The position numbers were made by a program, and so were the translations under genes. From positions 1 to 38,626 of the forward strand of contig CATLEQ010000006.1 in assembly GCA_949915905.1 (NCBI GenBank): a stretch of 38,626 bases of DNA, written 5' to 3'. Source of the stretch: an uncultured Lachnospiraceae bacterium. Lineage in GTDB: Bacteria; Bacillota; Clostridia; Lachnospirales; Lachnospiraceae. Positions 7,611 through 15,405 of this stretch are shown one piece after another (position 1 is the stretch's first letter; the number at the start of each line of letters is the position of its first letter). Below the pieces are notes generated by a model. That model did no database searches. It was not told where the DNA came from and worked only from the letters and a program-made list of their open reading frames with translations.

Positions 7611-10232
7611 TCACAGCGTAGTGCGAAGTCCTAACCCGAATAGTCGCTTCATGCTTTTATACATAAGAATAACGGCAACCCATACCAACCAACAGCCCGC
7701 GCTCATGGCGGCTCCCATCTTAAATCCCGGTGCCCGGAACATGATTTCCACCTCGTGCTTTCCCGCTGCAAGCGGCACGCCCACAAAAGCCGTGTTTACC
7801 ATTTCCGGCGTCACTTCCTGCCCGTCAACCAATACCTGGTATCCTTTTCGGAACGGATAGGACGTCACAAAATATCCATCCTCCGGCATGTCAATCGTTT
7901 TTTGACAAACCTTCGCCTCGCTCTGCGGAAGCCACAATGCCCTTGCCAGAGAAAACCGCTCCGACCGCGCCGCTTCACTCTCCGGCATAATTATGTTTTC
8001 GTTTTTCAAAACATCACGCTCCAGGCTAAAGACTTCCAAATCCTCAATCTTATAATTCCCATCTGACAGTTTTATTTTCAAATGCTCCGCCCCGGCCCCT
8101 AAATCAATCACATAGACAAACTCCTCATTTCCATTCGGATACGGCGCACTTTTAGCGGACAACTTGTTGCTCATTTGATTTACATAAATCACGACTTCCT
8201 TGCCGCCCTTCCGCTCCACGCGGAACTTTAATACCAGGATTTGATTGGACCACGAGCTTGAAAAGTTTAGCTCTATATTCTCCTGCGAATTTTCATGGGA
8301 AAGCAAACGCTGCAAATCTTCCTCCACAAAAATCTCCTCCGGGTTCAGCCGTGTCACCATTCCGGACACGCTCTTTGCCGTCCCCACATTTTCCGACTCC
8401 ACCACCGTGTACCGTGACAACGCCGCCAGCGTTTCGGGAAAGGAAAGTCGGTCAAATTCTTCCCTGTCCATCCATTCCGTACTCCCATAGCAGATTGGCC
8501 GCACGTCCTCATTTTCCGCCAACACGTAATCTCCGTAAGTTTCCCGAACCTGCCAGCCGTCAGGAAACTTGTCTGCTTTGCAGACAAGATAGCGAACTCC
8601 CATAAAATAATTGAACACTGGATTTTGTCCTGCCACCAACGCCACCCGGTTATTGTACGAAATCGCATTTCCCATCGTGTCATAATAAAACTTTGCATAC
8701 GTTTTATTTGATATGGACGAATAAATCGAAGTCCTCTGCACGTCCCCGCCGCACAGCACGTTGGAATTCATATAATTATTCACCATGTATTCCATCCTAT
8801 AGTCCGAATCTTCTGCGAATGCCGCGACTTGTGCCCGGGGAACGCGTTCCTGCCGCCTGTCCTCCACCGACAAATAATCTTCCCTTCCATAAATTCCCAG
8901 CTTATCGAACACGTCCTGCAAAACGTCGCTCCGCAAATTTACCAACAGACTCACCCAAATCGGGAACAGCAAAATCAGCCAAAACTTATAGGCGGATCCC
9001 GCCTCTCTCCCACAATCATCGCCCGGCACACATTCCGGCTCTTTTTGCCTCATCCACCAAATCATCCAGGCGGCGATGATTCCGGCCTCCGTCAAAATCA
9101 CGAACCGCCATTCGGACTCCAACGCCGGAATCAGACAGACAAGCAAGCTCAATGCCAACATGCACTTTTTCATCCGAACGCCTTGCTCCCACAATTCCTG
9201 CAGTGTTTCTATGCCAACCAGGACAAGCAGCGGTACGAACGGAATCAGTATTTTTCCCCTCGCATACAGAAATCCGTTCAGCACCAGGGACACCGCCGGT
9301 ATCGCCATCACCGCCAACAAGCCGGCGGACAAGGCTCTTCGCTTTTTATTTCCCAGTGATACCACCAGACAAAACAAGGTCAAAAGCGACATGCCGCAAC
9401 CATAAGGGGAGTACAACAAGCCCGTCATCTGAAAATCCACCGGCGCGATTGCCTCTTTGGCAAAACTCCCCGCGTCCTTCGACGTGGACAAGATATCGAG
9501 CCCCGTGGGAAGCAAAAGAATCATGCCCATGCCCACGGCCAATAACATTGCCGCCGCCAGCAAAAAGATCCGCCGAAGCGCCGCCTTCCCGCCTTCCCGG
9601 GTAAAAACGCGCCAGATTCCATAAATGCCTATCACGCAGATACCGGTCGGCGAATAATAAAAGCTATGCACGATCATGAGAAATACGGAAATACACAGCA
9701 TTCCGATTTTTTTCTTTTGCAGCAGCCGGTCACACCCCATCAATGCCAATATCAAAAACGGCATATAATTGACAAACATAATTTGATGATGCGCCTGGTA
9801 AAAGCATGTGGAGCTTAAAAGAAGCACCGCCCCCATGACCGCCGTCCACTCATGCTTTCCCAGACTTTTCAGCCACTTGTAGCAAAGCATGCCGCTTGCC
9901 ATGACACCCGCCATTGCATAAACCGAGATGATATATTTCATCGGAATTTGCGGAACCAGGCACGCAAGCAGGACGTCCGGCCGAAGCACCCCATAATAGG
10001 CAAAATCATATATGCTGCTTCCGCCTCCAAGCCCGATCCATTGCGGTAAAACCGAATGGGCGGACAACATGGTCTGGCGCAGGCTTTCCGCAATGGCCAC
10101 ATGCTGGCTGAGCCAGTCCCCGTCTGAACCGAACAAATTCCCCGCCCCCATGGGCAGAAGCATCAGCACCAGCGCAAACATTCCCAAAACCAGATACGGA
10201 AGCCCCCGCAGCCGTCTCAACCTATCCCACAT
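7611..10232 (-). CDS. yfhO: YfhO-family membrane glycosyltransferase
   Basis: An 873-residue polytopic protein of the YfhO (GT-C-like) family. After the first membrane segment comes SDGDWLSQH, an extracytoplasmic acidic loop typical of GT-C enzymes. About a dozen membrane helices follow to residue 410 or so, then a large outside domain with beta-rich segments and a final helix near the C-terminus. In B. subtilis and Listeria, YfhO takes the sugar from undecaprenyl phosphate outside the membrane and attaches it to lipoteichoic acid. The start at 10232 has GAGGAAGG and overlaps the gtrA end by 16 bases; a longer frame to 10283 would overlap more and has no better ribosome site. The acceptor in this organism is unknown. 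Confidence 0.92.
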   Translation of the reverse strand: MWDRLRRLRGLPYLVLGMFALVLMLLPMGAGNLFGSDGDWLSQHVAIAESLRQTMLSAHSVLPQWIGLGGGSSIYDFAYYGVLRPDVLLACLVPQIPMKYIISVYAMAGVMASGMLCYKWLKSLGKHEWTAVMGAVLLLSSTCFYQAHHQIMFVNYMPFLILALMGCDRLLQKKKIGMLCISVFLMIVHSFYYSPTGICVIGIYGIWRVFTREGGKAALRRIFLLAAAMLLAVGMGMILLLPTGLDILSTSKDAGSFAKEAIAPVDFQMTGLLYSPYGCGMSLLTLFCLVVSLGNKKRRALSAGLLAVMAIPAVSLVLNGFLYARGKILIPFVPLLVLVGIETLQELWEQGVRMKKCMLALSLLVCLIPALESEWRFVILTEAGIIAAWMIWWMRQKEPECVPGDDCGREAGSAYKFWLILLFPIWVSLLVNLRSDVLQDVFDKLGIYGREDYLSVEDRRQERVPRAQVAAFAEDSDYRMEYMVNNYMNSNVLCGGDVQRTSIYSSISNKTYAKFYYDTMGNAISYNNRVALVAGQNPVFNYFMGVRYLVCKADKFPDGWQVRETYGDYVLAENEDVRPICYGSTEWMDREEFDRLSFPETLAALSRYTVVESENVGTAKSVSGMVTRLNPEEIFVEEDLQRLLSHENSQENIELNFSSSWSNQILVLKFRVERKGGKEVVIYVNQMSNKLSAKSAPYPNGNEEFVYVIDLGAGAEHLKIKLSDGNYKIEDLEVFSLERDVLKNENIIMPESEAARSERFSLARALWLPQSEAKVCQKTIDMPEDGYFVTSYPFRKGYQVLVDGQEVTPEMVNTAFVGVPLAAGKHEVEIMFRAPGFKMGAAMSAGCWLVWVAVILMYKSMKRLFGLGLRTTL

Positions 10233-10702
10233 TTTCCTTCCTCTCCCTCCGCGCGTCCGTTCTTTTCCCGAAACACGATGCATTTACTAAAAATATAATT
10301 CAGTACCGTGACAAGGACATTGACGAATATTTTCATCCACATCTGCGGAAAACGCATCACGTCCACAAGTACTACCATCAAAAATACGTCCAACGCACCG
10401 GAAAAGACCCTTGCCCCGAAAAATGCACCCGCCTCCTTTAAAATGGCCCGCGCGCCATGGTTTGTACTGCGAAATACAAAGGTACGGTTCGCCACATAGG
10501 CAAACGTGACGGAAAAAATCCACGCGACACCCGTTGATGCCGCCGTCGGCAGCCAAAGCTTCGTGCAGAGCCAATACGTGGCCAGATTGACCACCGTGGT
10601 CATTCCCCCGCAGACAAGGTACCAGAACACTTCCCGCTCCTTCTCATACAGTTCCCCAATTTTCTTTCCTATCTTTTTCTCCCAAAACTTATTCTCTTTC
10701 AT
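10217..10702 (-). CDS. GtrA-family flippase-like membrane protein
   Basis: A 161-residue protein with four membrane helices (about 26-46, 56-76, 93-113, 120-140) and the family motifs YLVCGGMTTVVN, FVFR and LNYIFSKCIVF. GtrA/GtcA proteins are thought to flip undecaprenyl-phosphate sugars to the outer face. It is the first gene of the operon, with AAGGAG ahead of the ATG, and its end overlaps yfhO, so the two are probably translationally coupled. With the GT2 enzyme and YfhO it completes the three-part system known from csbB-yfhO/yngA in Bacillus. Confidence 0.9.
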   Translation of the reverse strand: MKENKFWEKKIGKKIGELYEKEREVFWYLVCGGMTTVVNLATYWLCTKLWLPTAASTGVAWIFSVTFAYVANRTFVFRSTNHGARAILKEAGAFFGARVFSGALDVFLMVVLVDVMRFPQMWMKIFVNVLVTVLNYIFSKCIVFREKNGRAEGEEGKCGIG

Positions 10703-10843
10703 TGTCTCTTACTCCTTATTTTATATCTTTCTCATATCTTTCTCTTTTCTTTCTGATTTATTAGTAGTTTACTTTTCTCTTCTTAAAAGACCTCTGAGGA
10801 AAACTTAATATTTTTCTTAAATTTTTTTGAATTTCCTGTGTCC

Positions 10844-10901
10844 GAAACAAAGAGTTTCGCCCGCGAAACTCTCGCGCCGGAGCGCGGCTGCGTTAGCAGC
10901 C
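10844..10901 (-). repeat. Second copy of the AGAGTTTCGC hairpin module
   Basis: AGAGTTTCGC/GCGAAACTCT (10851-10872, 2-base loop), then CGCGCC/GGAGCGCG and GGCTGC/GCAGCC (10886-10901). On the minus strand the first stem is followed by TTGTTTCGG, so it may also end transcription. It matches 6520-6557 in order and sequence. Confidence 0.65.
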
Positions 10902-10938
10902 ATTTTCCTTAGGCGCGAAGTGCACATCCCCCGGAGGG

Positions 10939-10977
10939 TTTTGTGTCATAGGGAACGAAGTTTCCTATGACACAAAA
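10939..10977. repeat. 18-bp hairpin with GAA loop
   Basis: Arms from 10939-10956 and 10960-10977 (core GTGTCATAGG / CCTATGACAC, one wobble pair). Part of the sequence (AAGTTTCCTAT) recurs at 17562-17572. It directly follows the terminator of the two-component operon. Confidence 0.6.
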
Positions 10978-11011
10978 ATGCCCTGGCCACGCCAACCAGC
11001 GTACCAGGACA
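10974..11011 (-). terminator. Terminator of the two-component operon
   Basis: On the minus strand, 36 bases past the kinase stop: stem TGTCCTGG / CCAGGGCA with inner ACGC / GCGT, followed immediately by TTTTT. Confidence 0.75.
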
Positions 11012-11047
11012 CCTTTCTTCCCGCACTTGCGCAATGTCAAGCCATAA

Positions 11048-12442
11048 CTATTTTTCCACTGATTTTACCGGTGCTTTCGCCTCTTCCACGGGCAATTCCC
11101 TTGGAAACACCAGTCTTGCCTTGAACTGGTCATAATCGATAAAAATATCAAACTCGCCGCCAAGCGCCGCGGCATACGTGCTGACAATCGCCAGCCCCAG
11201 ACCGTTGCCCTCCGTGCTCCGCGCCTTGTCCGCCCTCGCAAACCGCTCCACGATATCTTCCTTTTTAAAATCCATCTGATATCCGGCCGTATTGGTAATC
11301 TCCAGGCATATTTTCTGCTTTTCCGCCGCCGTTTGGCTTTGCCCGGCCGTGATTTCTTCTCCCGCCTGGGAAATCAGGCATGTCTTCACAAACACGCGCG
11401 TTCCCTTGGCCGAATACTTCAAGGCATTCTCCACCAAATTCTGACAAATCCGATACATGTAGCCATTGTCCGTCACCATGCCGGTATCCCCTTCGTCCAG
11501 CAAGGTTACGAATTCCAGCCCGGAATCCTTCATTTTATCCGCCATGTCCGCAAAAATCTGTTCAATCAAGCGGTTCATGGTAATACGCTCCCGCCTAAGT
11601 TCCACGTTTCCGCTGCTGACCTTGGCCAGCGAAAACAAACTCTCAATCATTTCCTTGAGCCGCCCCGCCCGGTTGGAAATCACTTCCAGATAATCCCTCG
11701 CCGTGTCACTGATTTCTTCCTTCTTTAAAAGCTCCAGATACCCCACCATGGAGGTCAAAGGCGTTTTCAAGTCATGGGAAACATTGGTAATCAAATCCAT
11801 CCTCAACTGGTCGCTTCTGGACACCTTGAGCAAACTTTCCCGCTCAATCTGCAAAGCCTTCTCCAGATTTTCCGCCATCTTTTGATTGATAATCTGGTTT
11901 CGCACGTCCATGAATTCCTGCAGGCGTTCGAAAAAGAACCTGCATATGACGATCTCGGCGATAAAGCATTGCAAAATAACCGTAAAATAAGACAAATAAT
12001 TCAAGGAATAATTGCTATAATAGAAATAGAACCGATTATACCACCTAATATTGAGCAACCACGTCACCACTACCAAAAGGACGGCGAATACGGCCAACAT
12101 GAATCTTTGCCTTACCCTCCACTGGCGTTTCCAATCCTCATAAAACGTTTCATCCTCCGGCTTCCAATCCCGATACCGCCGCCGTATCCACATATCCACC
12201 AAAACGGCAACCGTCGGGGCGAGCAAGAGATTTGCGATCGTGCCCAGAAACCACGTCGAACTTGTCGGAAAACTGTCCCTGAATAAAAATCCATACAACG
12301 CCATCGCCAGCACGCCAAAGACGATGACGATTGGCAGCCTCCTCCTTTGCAACGTCCCCAGTAACCTTTTTCCCAGATTCTTACCTGTAGTCTTCCCTTT
12401 TTCCTCATTATTCCCTTTAGAACTTTTCCATCTTATAGCCAA
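11048..12442 (-). CDS. Sensor histidine kinase (VanS/PhoR-like, four membrane helices)
   Basis: A 464-residue kinase. Four membrane segments (about 36-55, 63-86, 114-132, 150-170) are joined by short loops, with no large extracellular sensor, suggesting sensing in or near the membrane. A coiled linker leads to the HisKA domain with phospho-acceptor H223 in NVSHDLKTPLTSM. The ATPase domain shows the N box QNLVENALKYS and G box EGNGLGLAIVS. The start is a TTG at 12442 inside the regulator's 3' end (26-base overlap) after GTGGGGAA; it is the least certain point. Partner of the regulator at 12417. The stimulus is unknown. Confidence 0.92.
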   Translation of the reverse strand: MAIRWKSSKGNNEEKGKTTGKNLGKRLLGTLQRRRLPIVIVFGVLAMALYGFLFRDSFPTSSTWFLGTIANLLLAPTVAVLVDMWIRRRYRDWKPEDETFYEDWKRQWRVRQRFMLAVFAVLLVVVTWLLNIRWYNRFYFYYSNYSLNYLSYFTVILQCFIAEIVICRFFFERLQEFMDVRNQIINQKMAENLEKALQIERESLLKVSRSDQLRMDLITNVSHDLKTPLTSMVGYLELLKKEEISDTARDYLEVISNRAGRLKEMIESLFSLAKVSSGNVELRRERITMNRLIEQIFADMADKMKDSGLEFVTLLDEGDTGMVTDNGYMYRICQNLVENALKYSAKGTRVFVKTCLISQAGEEITAGQSQTAAEKQKICLEITNTAGYQMDFKKEDIVERFARADKARSTEGNGLGLAIVSTYAAALGGEFDIFIDYDQFKARLVFPRELPVEEAKAPVKSVEK

Positions 12443-13121
12443 TTCCCCACACCACCTTTACATATCTTGGATTTTTCGTGTCAATTTCAATCTTTTCCCG
12501 AATATGGCGAATATGCACCATGACCGTATTTTCCACCGTGTAATCCGCCTCCTCGTTCCATACGTGCTCGTAAATCTGCTCCGCCGAAAACACCCGCCCG
12601 GGATTTTGCATGAAAAGCAGCAAAATTGAGTATTCCTTGGCCGTCAGCCTTACCTCCTGCCCGTCGACGATGGCAATCTTCTGCGCCATGTCAAGCACCA
12701 GGCTGCCATTTACCAAACGATCCGCGTTCGCCTGCGGCATCTGCCCGCCCCAAGTATGGTAGCGGCGAAGCTGGGCTTTCACCCGGGCAATCAGCTCTGC
12801 CGAATTGTACGGCTTGCTGATATAATCATCGGCTCCCAGCGTCAGACCGGACACCTTGTCACTCTCCTCCGTCTTGGCCGAAAGAATGATGACCGGAATG
12901 CGGTGACGCTCACGCAGCTTCATCAACGCGGAAAGCCCGTTTAGCCGTGGCATCATCACGTCAAGTAAAATCAAGTCCACCTGATGCTTTTCCACCACCT
13001 CGAGTGCCTCCATCCCATCATACGCCTTCAATACCTGGTATCCTTCATACTTTAACAACTCACTGATTGAAAATACAATTTCCCGGTTATCATCCACCAC
13101 CAAAATCGTCTCTTGCTCCAT
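12417..13121 (-). CDS. OmpR/PhoB-family response regulator
   Basis: A 234-residue regulator. The receiver domain shows acidic pair D10-D11, phospho-acceptor D54 in LILLDVMMPRLNG and K103 in ISKPY. The DNA-binding winged helix is at about 135-232, with LTAKEYSILLLFMQNPG and VMVHIRHIREKIE near the recognition helix and GIGYKME at the end. AGGAGG precedes the ATG. The 3' end overlaps the kinase, a normal coupled pair. Closest in pattern to the VanR/PhoP group. Direct repeats in the upstream region (13223-13243) could be its binding site. Confidence 0.95.
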   Translation of the reverse strand: MEQETILVVDDNREIVFSISELLKYEGYQVLKAYDGMEALEVVEKHQVDLILLDVMMPRLNGLSALMKLRERHRIPVIILSAKTEESDKVSGLTLGADDYISKPYNSAELIARVKAQLRRYHTWGGQMPQANADRLVNGSLVLDMAQKIAIVDGQEVRLTAKEYSILLLFMQNPGRVFSAEQIYEHVWNEEADYTVENTVMVHIRHIREKIEIDTKNPRYVKVVWGIGYKMEKF

Positions 13122-13142
13122 TTCCTATCTCCTCCTGACATC

Positions 13143-13172
13143 GTTACAGTTCAGCTAGGTCTGAACTGTAAC
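13143..13172. repeat. Perfect 12-bp palindrome
   Basis: Arms GTTACAGTTCAG and CTGAACTGTAAC with a 6-base centre CTAGGT, located 22 bases before the response-regulator start. Similar in sequence to 16176-16205 (ATTACGGTTCAGCC arms), so it is probably a dispersed element; an operator role is also possible. Confidence 0.6.
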
Positions 13173-13222
13173 CTGACACCTCATACTTTATCGCGCGGCC
13201 TTTAAAAAAGCATTGACCTAAC

Positions 13223-13258
13223 TCTTAAAAAATTCTTAAAAACGCATGACACTATAAT
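13223..13258 (+). promoter_or_regulatory. Candidate OmpR-type operator plus -10 box
   Basis: Direct repeats TCTTAAAAAA (13223-13232) and TCTTAAAAAC (13234-13243) are spaced 11 bases start to start and end 9 bases before TATAAT (13253-13258). No good -35 box is present. This is the usual form of promoters activated by PhoB/VanR-type regulators. On the minus strand, TGTACA then 17 bases then TATTAT lies just upstream and could serve the regulator gene itself. Confidence 0.4.
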
Positions 13259-13340
13259 AGCAAATCCAAAGAAAGTTGTACATTCATAATCTTCCGATTT
13301 ATCCCGCCTCATTTTCATTAAATTTGTTTATTTAATATAA

Positions 13341-13370
13341 TTGCAGAGTATAGGCGCGGTATGGTATAAT
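13341..13370 (+). promoter_or_regulatory. Sigma-A-like promoter for the diguanylate cyclase gene
   Basis: TTGCAG (13341-13346), 18-base spacer, TATAAT (13365-13370). A second TATAAT stands at 13458-13463, only 33 bases before the start codon. The two palindromes described at 13376-13451 lie between and overlap these boxes. Confidence 0.6.
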
Positions 13371-13375
13371 ATGAA

Positions 13376-13451
13376 CACTTGGCGAGGTATTATCGAGCCT
13401 AGTGAGAATATATACCTGGCCACTTGGCGAGGTCTTCCACGAGCTTAGTGG
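13376..13451 (+). repeat. Two copies of a palindromic repeat, also found before trpE
   Basis: Copy 1 (13376-13404) and copy 2 (13420-13451) share CACTTGGCGAGGT and end in CGAGCCTAGTG or CGAGCTTAGTG. Each can fold (CACTtGGC / GCCtAGTG). A third copy in the opposite direction is at 21001-21031. Copy 1 lies just downstream of the first -10 box and copy 2 overlaps the position of the second promoter's -35, as operators do. Confidence 0.7.
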
Positions 13452-13496
13452 ACATGGTATAATTATTCCATCTCATTGATATACGGAGGAAACATC

Positions 13497-14870
13497 ATGG
13501 AAGGGACAGACACTTCAAAGCAAAAAAATTTACACGGCATCCGAATTCGCACGATTAACTATGCCATGATCGTGGCGGCGTGCATCATTTACATATCGCT
13601 TTTATATATCACGGTTCAGGTTTCTTTGAAATGCTCCGACACGCTTTCGGCGACCGACATGCACATCGCCTGCGAAGAGGACGCGAGGCTCGTGTCGGAA
13701 GCTTCGGACTATCTCACGGAGCAAGTGCGCCTTTACGCGGTGAACGGAGACGTACAGTACATGGATGCCTATTTTGAAGAATTAAACGTGACGAAACGAC
13801 GCGAAACGGCATTGGCACAGTTAAAGGAGCGCGGCGCAGGTGCCGAGGCGACCAATTATCTCAGCATGGCTCTCGAAAGCTCGGACACATTGGCTCAGGA
13901 GGAGATTTATGCCATGCGGCTCGTATCTGAGGCATACGGATATGAAATCGAAACCCTGCCGGCAGAGGTGCAAGACGTCATCTTGAAGGAGGAAGACCGT
14001 TCCCTGAATCCGGACGAGATGTCGACAAAGGGGCGCGCCATGGTTTTCGATACTTCCTACCAAAACCTAAAATCACAAATTATGGAAAACATTTCCTATT
14101 TTACCGATGAAGTGATAAAAGGAACGCAGCAAAAGCAGGCGGAAAGTGCCGATGAGTTGGAACGCGCCGTCAGCATCCAGCGAATTTGTATCAGCTTCCT
14201 ATTCATCCTTAACATTGTTACATTTATTATGATTATCCGTCTCATCGTAAAGCCTCTGCAGATTTACATTAAATGTATCAAAGAAGGGAAGACACTGGAA
14301 ATTTCCGGTTCCTATGAATTTCGTTATCTCGCGTTGACCTACAACGATATCTACGAATTAAATGCGGCAAATGAAGAAATGTTGCTTTACCGCGCGGAGC
14401 ACGACCCGCTTACCGGCGTGATTAACCGGGGCGGTTTTGATAAATTGCGCAAACTGTTAAAAGCCAAGCCAGAGCCGATGGCCTTCATGCTGTTTGACGT
14501 GGACAAGTTTAAAAATGTCAACGACACCTATGGACATGAGGTCGGCGACCAGGTGCTGAAAAAAGTAGCCGCCATCGCGGAAGAGCATTTCCGTTCCAAT
14601 GACTTTGTGGCCAGAATCGGAGGGGATGAGTTTGCCGTCATCATGACCGCCAGCACCCCGGAATCGAAATCCATCATCCGGCAGAAAATCGAGACGATGA
14701 ACACGGATTTGATGAACCCGTCCGACGGCCTTCCACCCGTATCCTTAAGCGTGGGCGTGGCATTTTCGGAGCTTGGTTTCGGCGACGAGCTTTACTCGCG
14801 GGCCGACAAGGCTCTTTACCGCGTAAAAGAAAACGGACGGTGCGGCCACGCATTTTATGACGAATTATAA
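13497..14870 (+). CDS. Membrane-bound diguanylate cyclase (GGDEF)
   Basis: A 457-residue enzyme that makes cyclic di-GMP from two GTP. Membrane helix 1 is at about 23-44, followed by a roughly 180-residue extracytoplasmic, mostly helical sensor region. Helix 2 (CISFLFILNIVTFIMIIRLI) leads to the GGDEF domain, with DPLTGVINRGGF at its start, the metal-binding FDVDKFKNVND, and an intact active site GGDEF at 375-379. The inhibitory I-site RxxD is also intact (R366-D369, five residues ahead), so product inhibition is expected. The start at 13497 has CGGAGG upstream; a TTG at 13476 is less likely. The sensed signal is unknown. The small flagellin-helix-like gene follows after 87 bases. Confidence 0.95.
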   Translation: MEGTDTSKQKNLHGIRIRTINYAMIVAACIIYISLLYITVQVSLKCSDTLSATDMHIACEEDARLVSEASDYLTEQVRLYAVNGDVQYMDAYFEELNVTKRRETALAQLKERGAGAEATNYLSMALESSDTLAQEEIYAMRLVSEAYGYEIETLPAEVQDVILKEEDRSLNPDEMSTKGRAMVFDTSYQNLKSQIMENISYFTDEVIKGTQQKQAESADELERAVSIQRICISFLFILNIVTFIMIIRLIVKPLQIYIKCIKEGKTLEISGSYEFRYLALTYNDIYELNAANEEMLLYRAEHDPLTGVINRGGFDKLRKLLKAKPEPMAFMLFDVDKFKNVNDTYGHEVGDQVLKKVAAIAEEHFRSNDFVARIGGDEFAVIMTASTPESKSIIRQKIETMNTDLMNPSDGLPPVSLSVGVAFSELGFGDELYSRADKALYRVKENGRCGHAFYDEL

Positions 14871-14957
14871 TTGCCGTTACTATTGCGGCCAAATGCCGTT
14901 ACTGTCAAGGCCTACGGCGTGAACCACAACAAATCCCATGGCTTGAAAGGAGCAAAC

Positions 14958-15245
14958 GTGTTAGAAATTTTTGACGACGAATTACTCACCCCCGAGGAAC
15001 AAAAAGAGCTTGCCGCGTACATGAACGAAAAACTTGCACGGATTGAAGATTTGCTCTACCATATGAAGCGGCTTGCATTACTGGCCGCGAGGGAACAGAC
15101 ACCAGATGAAGAGCGCGCAAGGCTTCAGCAGGAAATCGAAACACTGGAAAAAGAAATCAATACCCTTGCAGACGAACTTCCCGGGCTGCTCCTGCCGCCC
15201 GGCAAAGCGCACAGCCCCGTGAATAGTAACCGCCCGGCAACATAG
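14958..15245 (+). CDS. Small protein resembling one flagellin D1 helix
   Basis: A 95-residue protein. GTG start at 14958 with GAAAGGAG upstream; upstream in-frame codons have no ribosome site. The middle reads MKRLALLAAREQTPDEERAR then LQQEIETLEKEINTLADE. This parallels the D1 segment of the window's flagellin ([10 protein letters not shown] ... [20 protein letters not shown]), sharing the pattern M-x-x-L-A, D-E, R-x-x-L-Q-x-E, L-x-x-E-I-N, A. It lacks the flagellin D0 ends, so it cannot be a filament subunit by itself. It may be a flagellin-derived or coiled-coil partner protein; function is not known. The last 14 codons run into the hairpin repeat at 15219. It is probably cotranscribed with the diguanylate cyclase. 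Confidence 0.65.
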   Translation: MLEIFDDELLTPEEQKELAAYMNEKLARIEDLLYHMKRLALLAAREQTPDEERARLQQEIETLEKEINTLADELPGLLLPPGKAHSPVNSNRPAT

Positions 15246-15282
15246 GTGAATCGTAACCACTTGCCGTGTTTTTACTATTCAC
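15219..15282. repeat. Nested hairpin overlapping the end of the small gene
   Basis: Outer arms GTGAATAGTAA (15219-15229) and TTACTATTCAC (15272-15282), inner arms CGGCAA (15235-15240) and TTGCCG (15261-15266). The loop again contains GGTGAATCGTAACC. The motif GTGAATnGTAAC also appears as TGAATGGTAAC near 25456, so this may be a dispersed element; it could also slow transcription after the small gene. Confidence 0.55.
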
Positions 15283-15342
15283 AGCCGCTTCGCCACACAT
15301 GCGCACATGCCGTGCTTTTTAATAGCATTTTGTTAAATATAC

Positions 15343-15371
15343 TTGACATTTTGCCACCCTCATATTATAAT
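15343..15371 (+). promoter_or_regulatory. Consensus sigma-A promoter
   Basis: TTGACA (15343-15348), 17-base spacer, TATAAT (15366-15371), 34 bases before the membrane-protein start. It serves the two-gene unit 15406-16145. Confidence 0.85.
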
Positions 15372-15405
15372 GGCATTATCAAACGAAACGGGAGAGGGTA
15401 AAAGC

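Larger units (their letters stand above)
10703..11047. other. Intergenic region between two-component and glycosylation operons
   Basis: The part near gtrA (10703-10840) is a purine-rich leader on the minus strand with no gene. The rest is filled by hairpins: repeat module 10844-10901, long hairpin 10939-10977 and terminator 10974-11011. No open frame with a ribosome site is present. Confidence 0.6.

Noticed and set aside
13376-13451. Possible CRISPR array
   Set aside because: Only two palindromic units with a 15-base gap, a third copy 7.5 kb away, and no cas genes.
13259-13496. Possible c-di-GMP riboswitch before the diguanylate cyclase
   Set aside because: No GEMM-type conserved core was found; the structure present is a pair of palindromes tied to promoter boxes.
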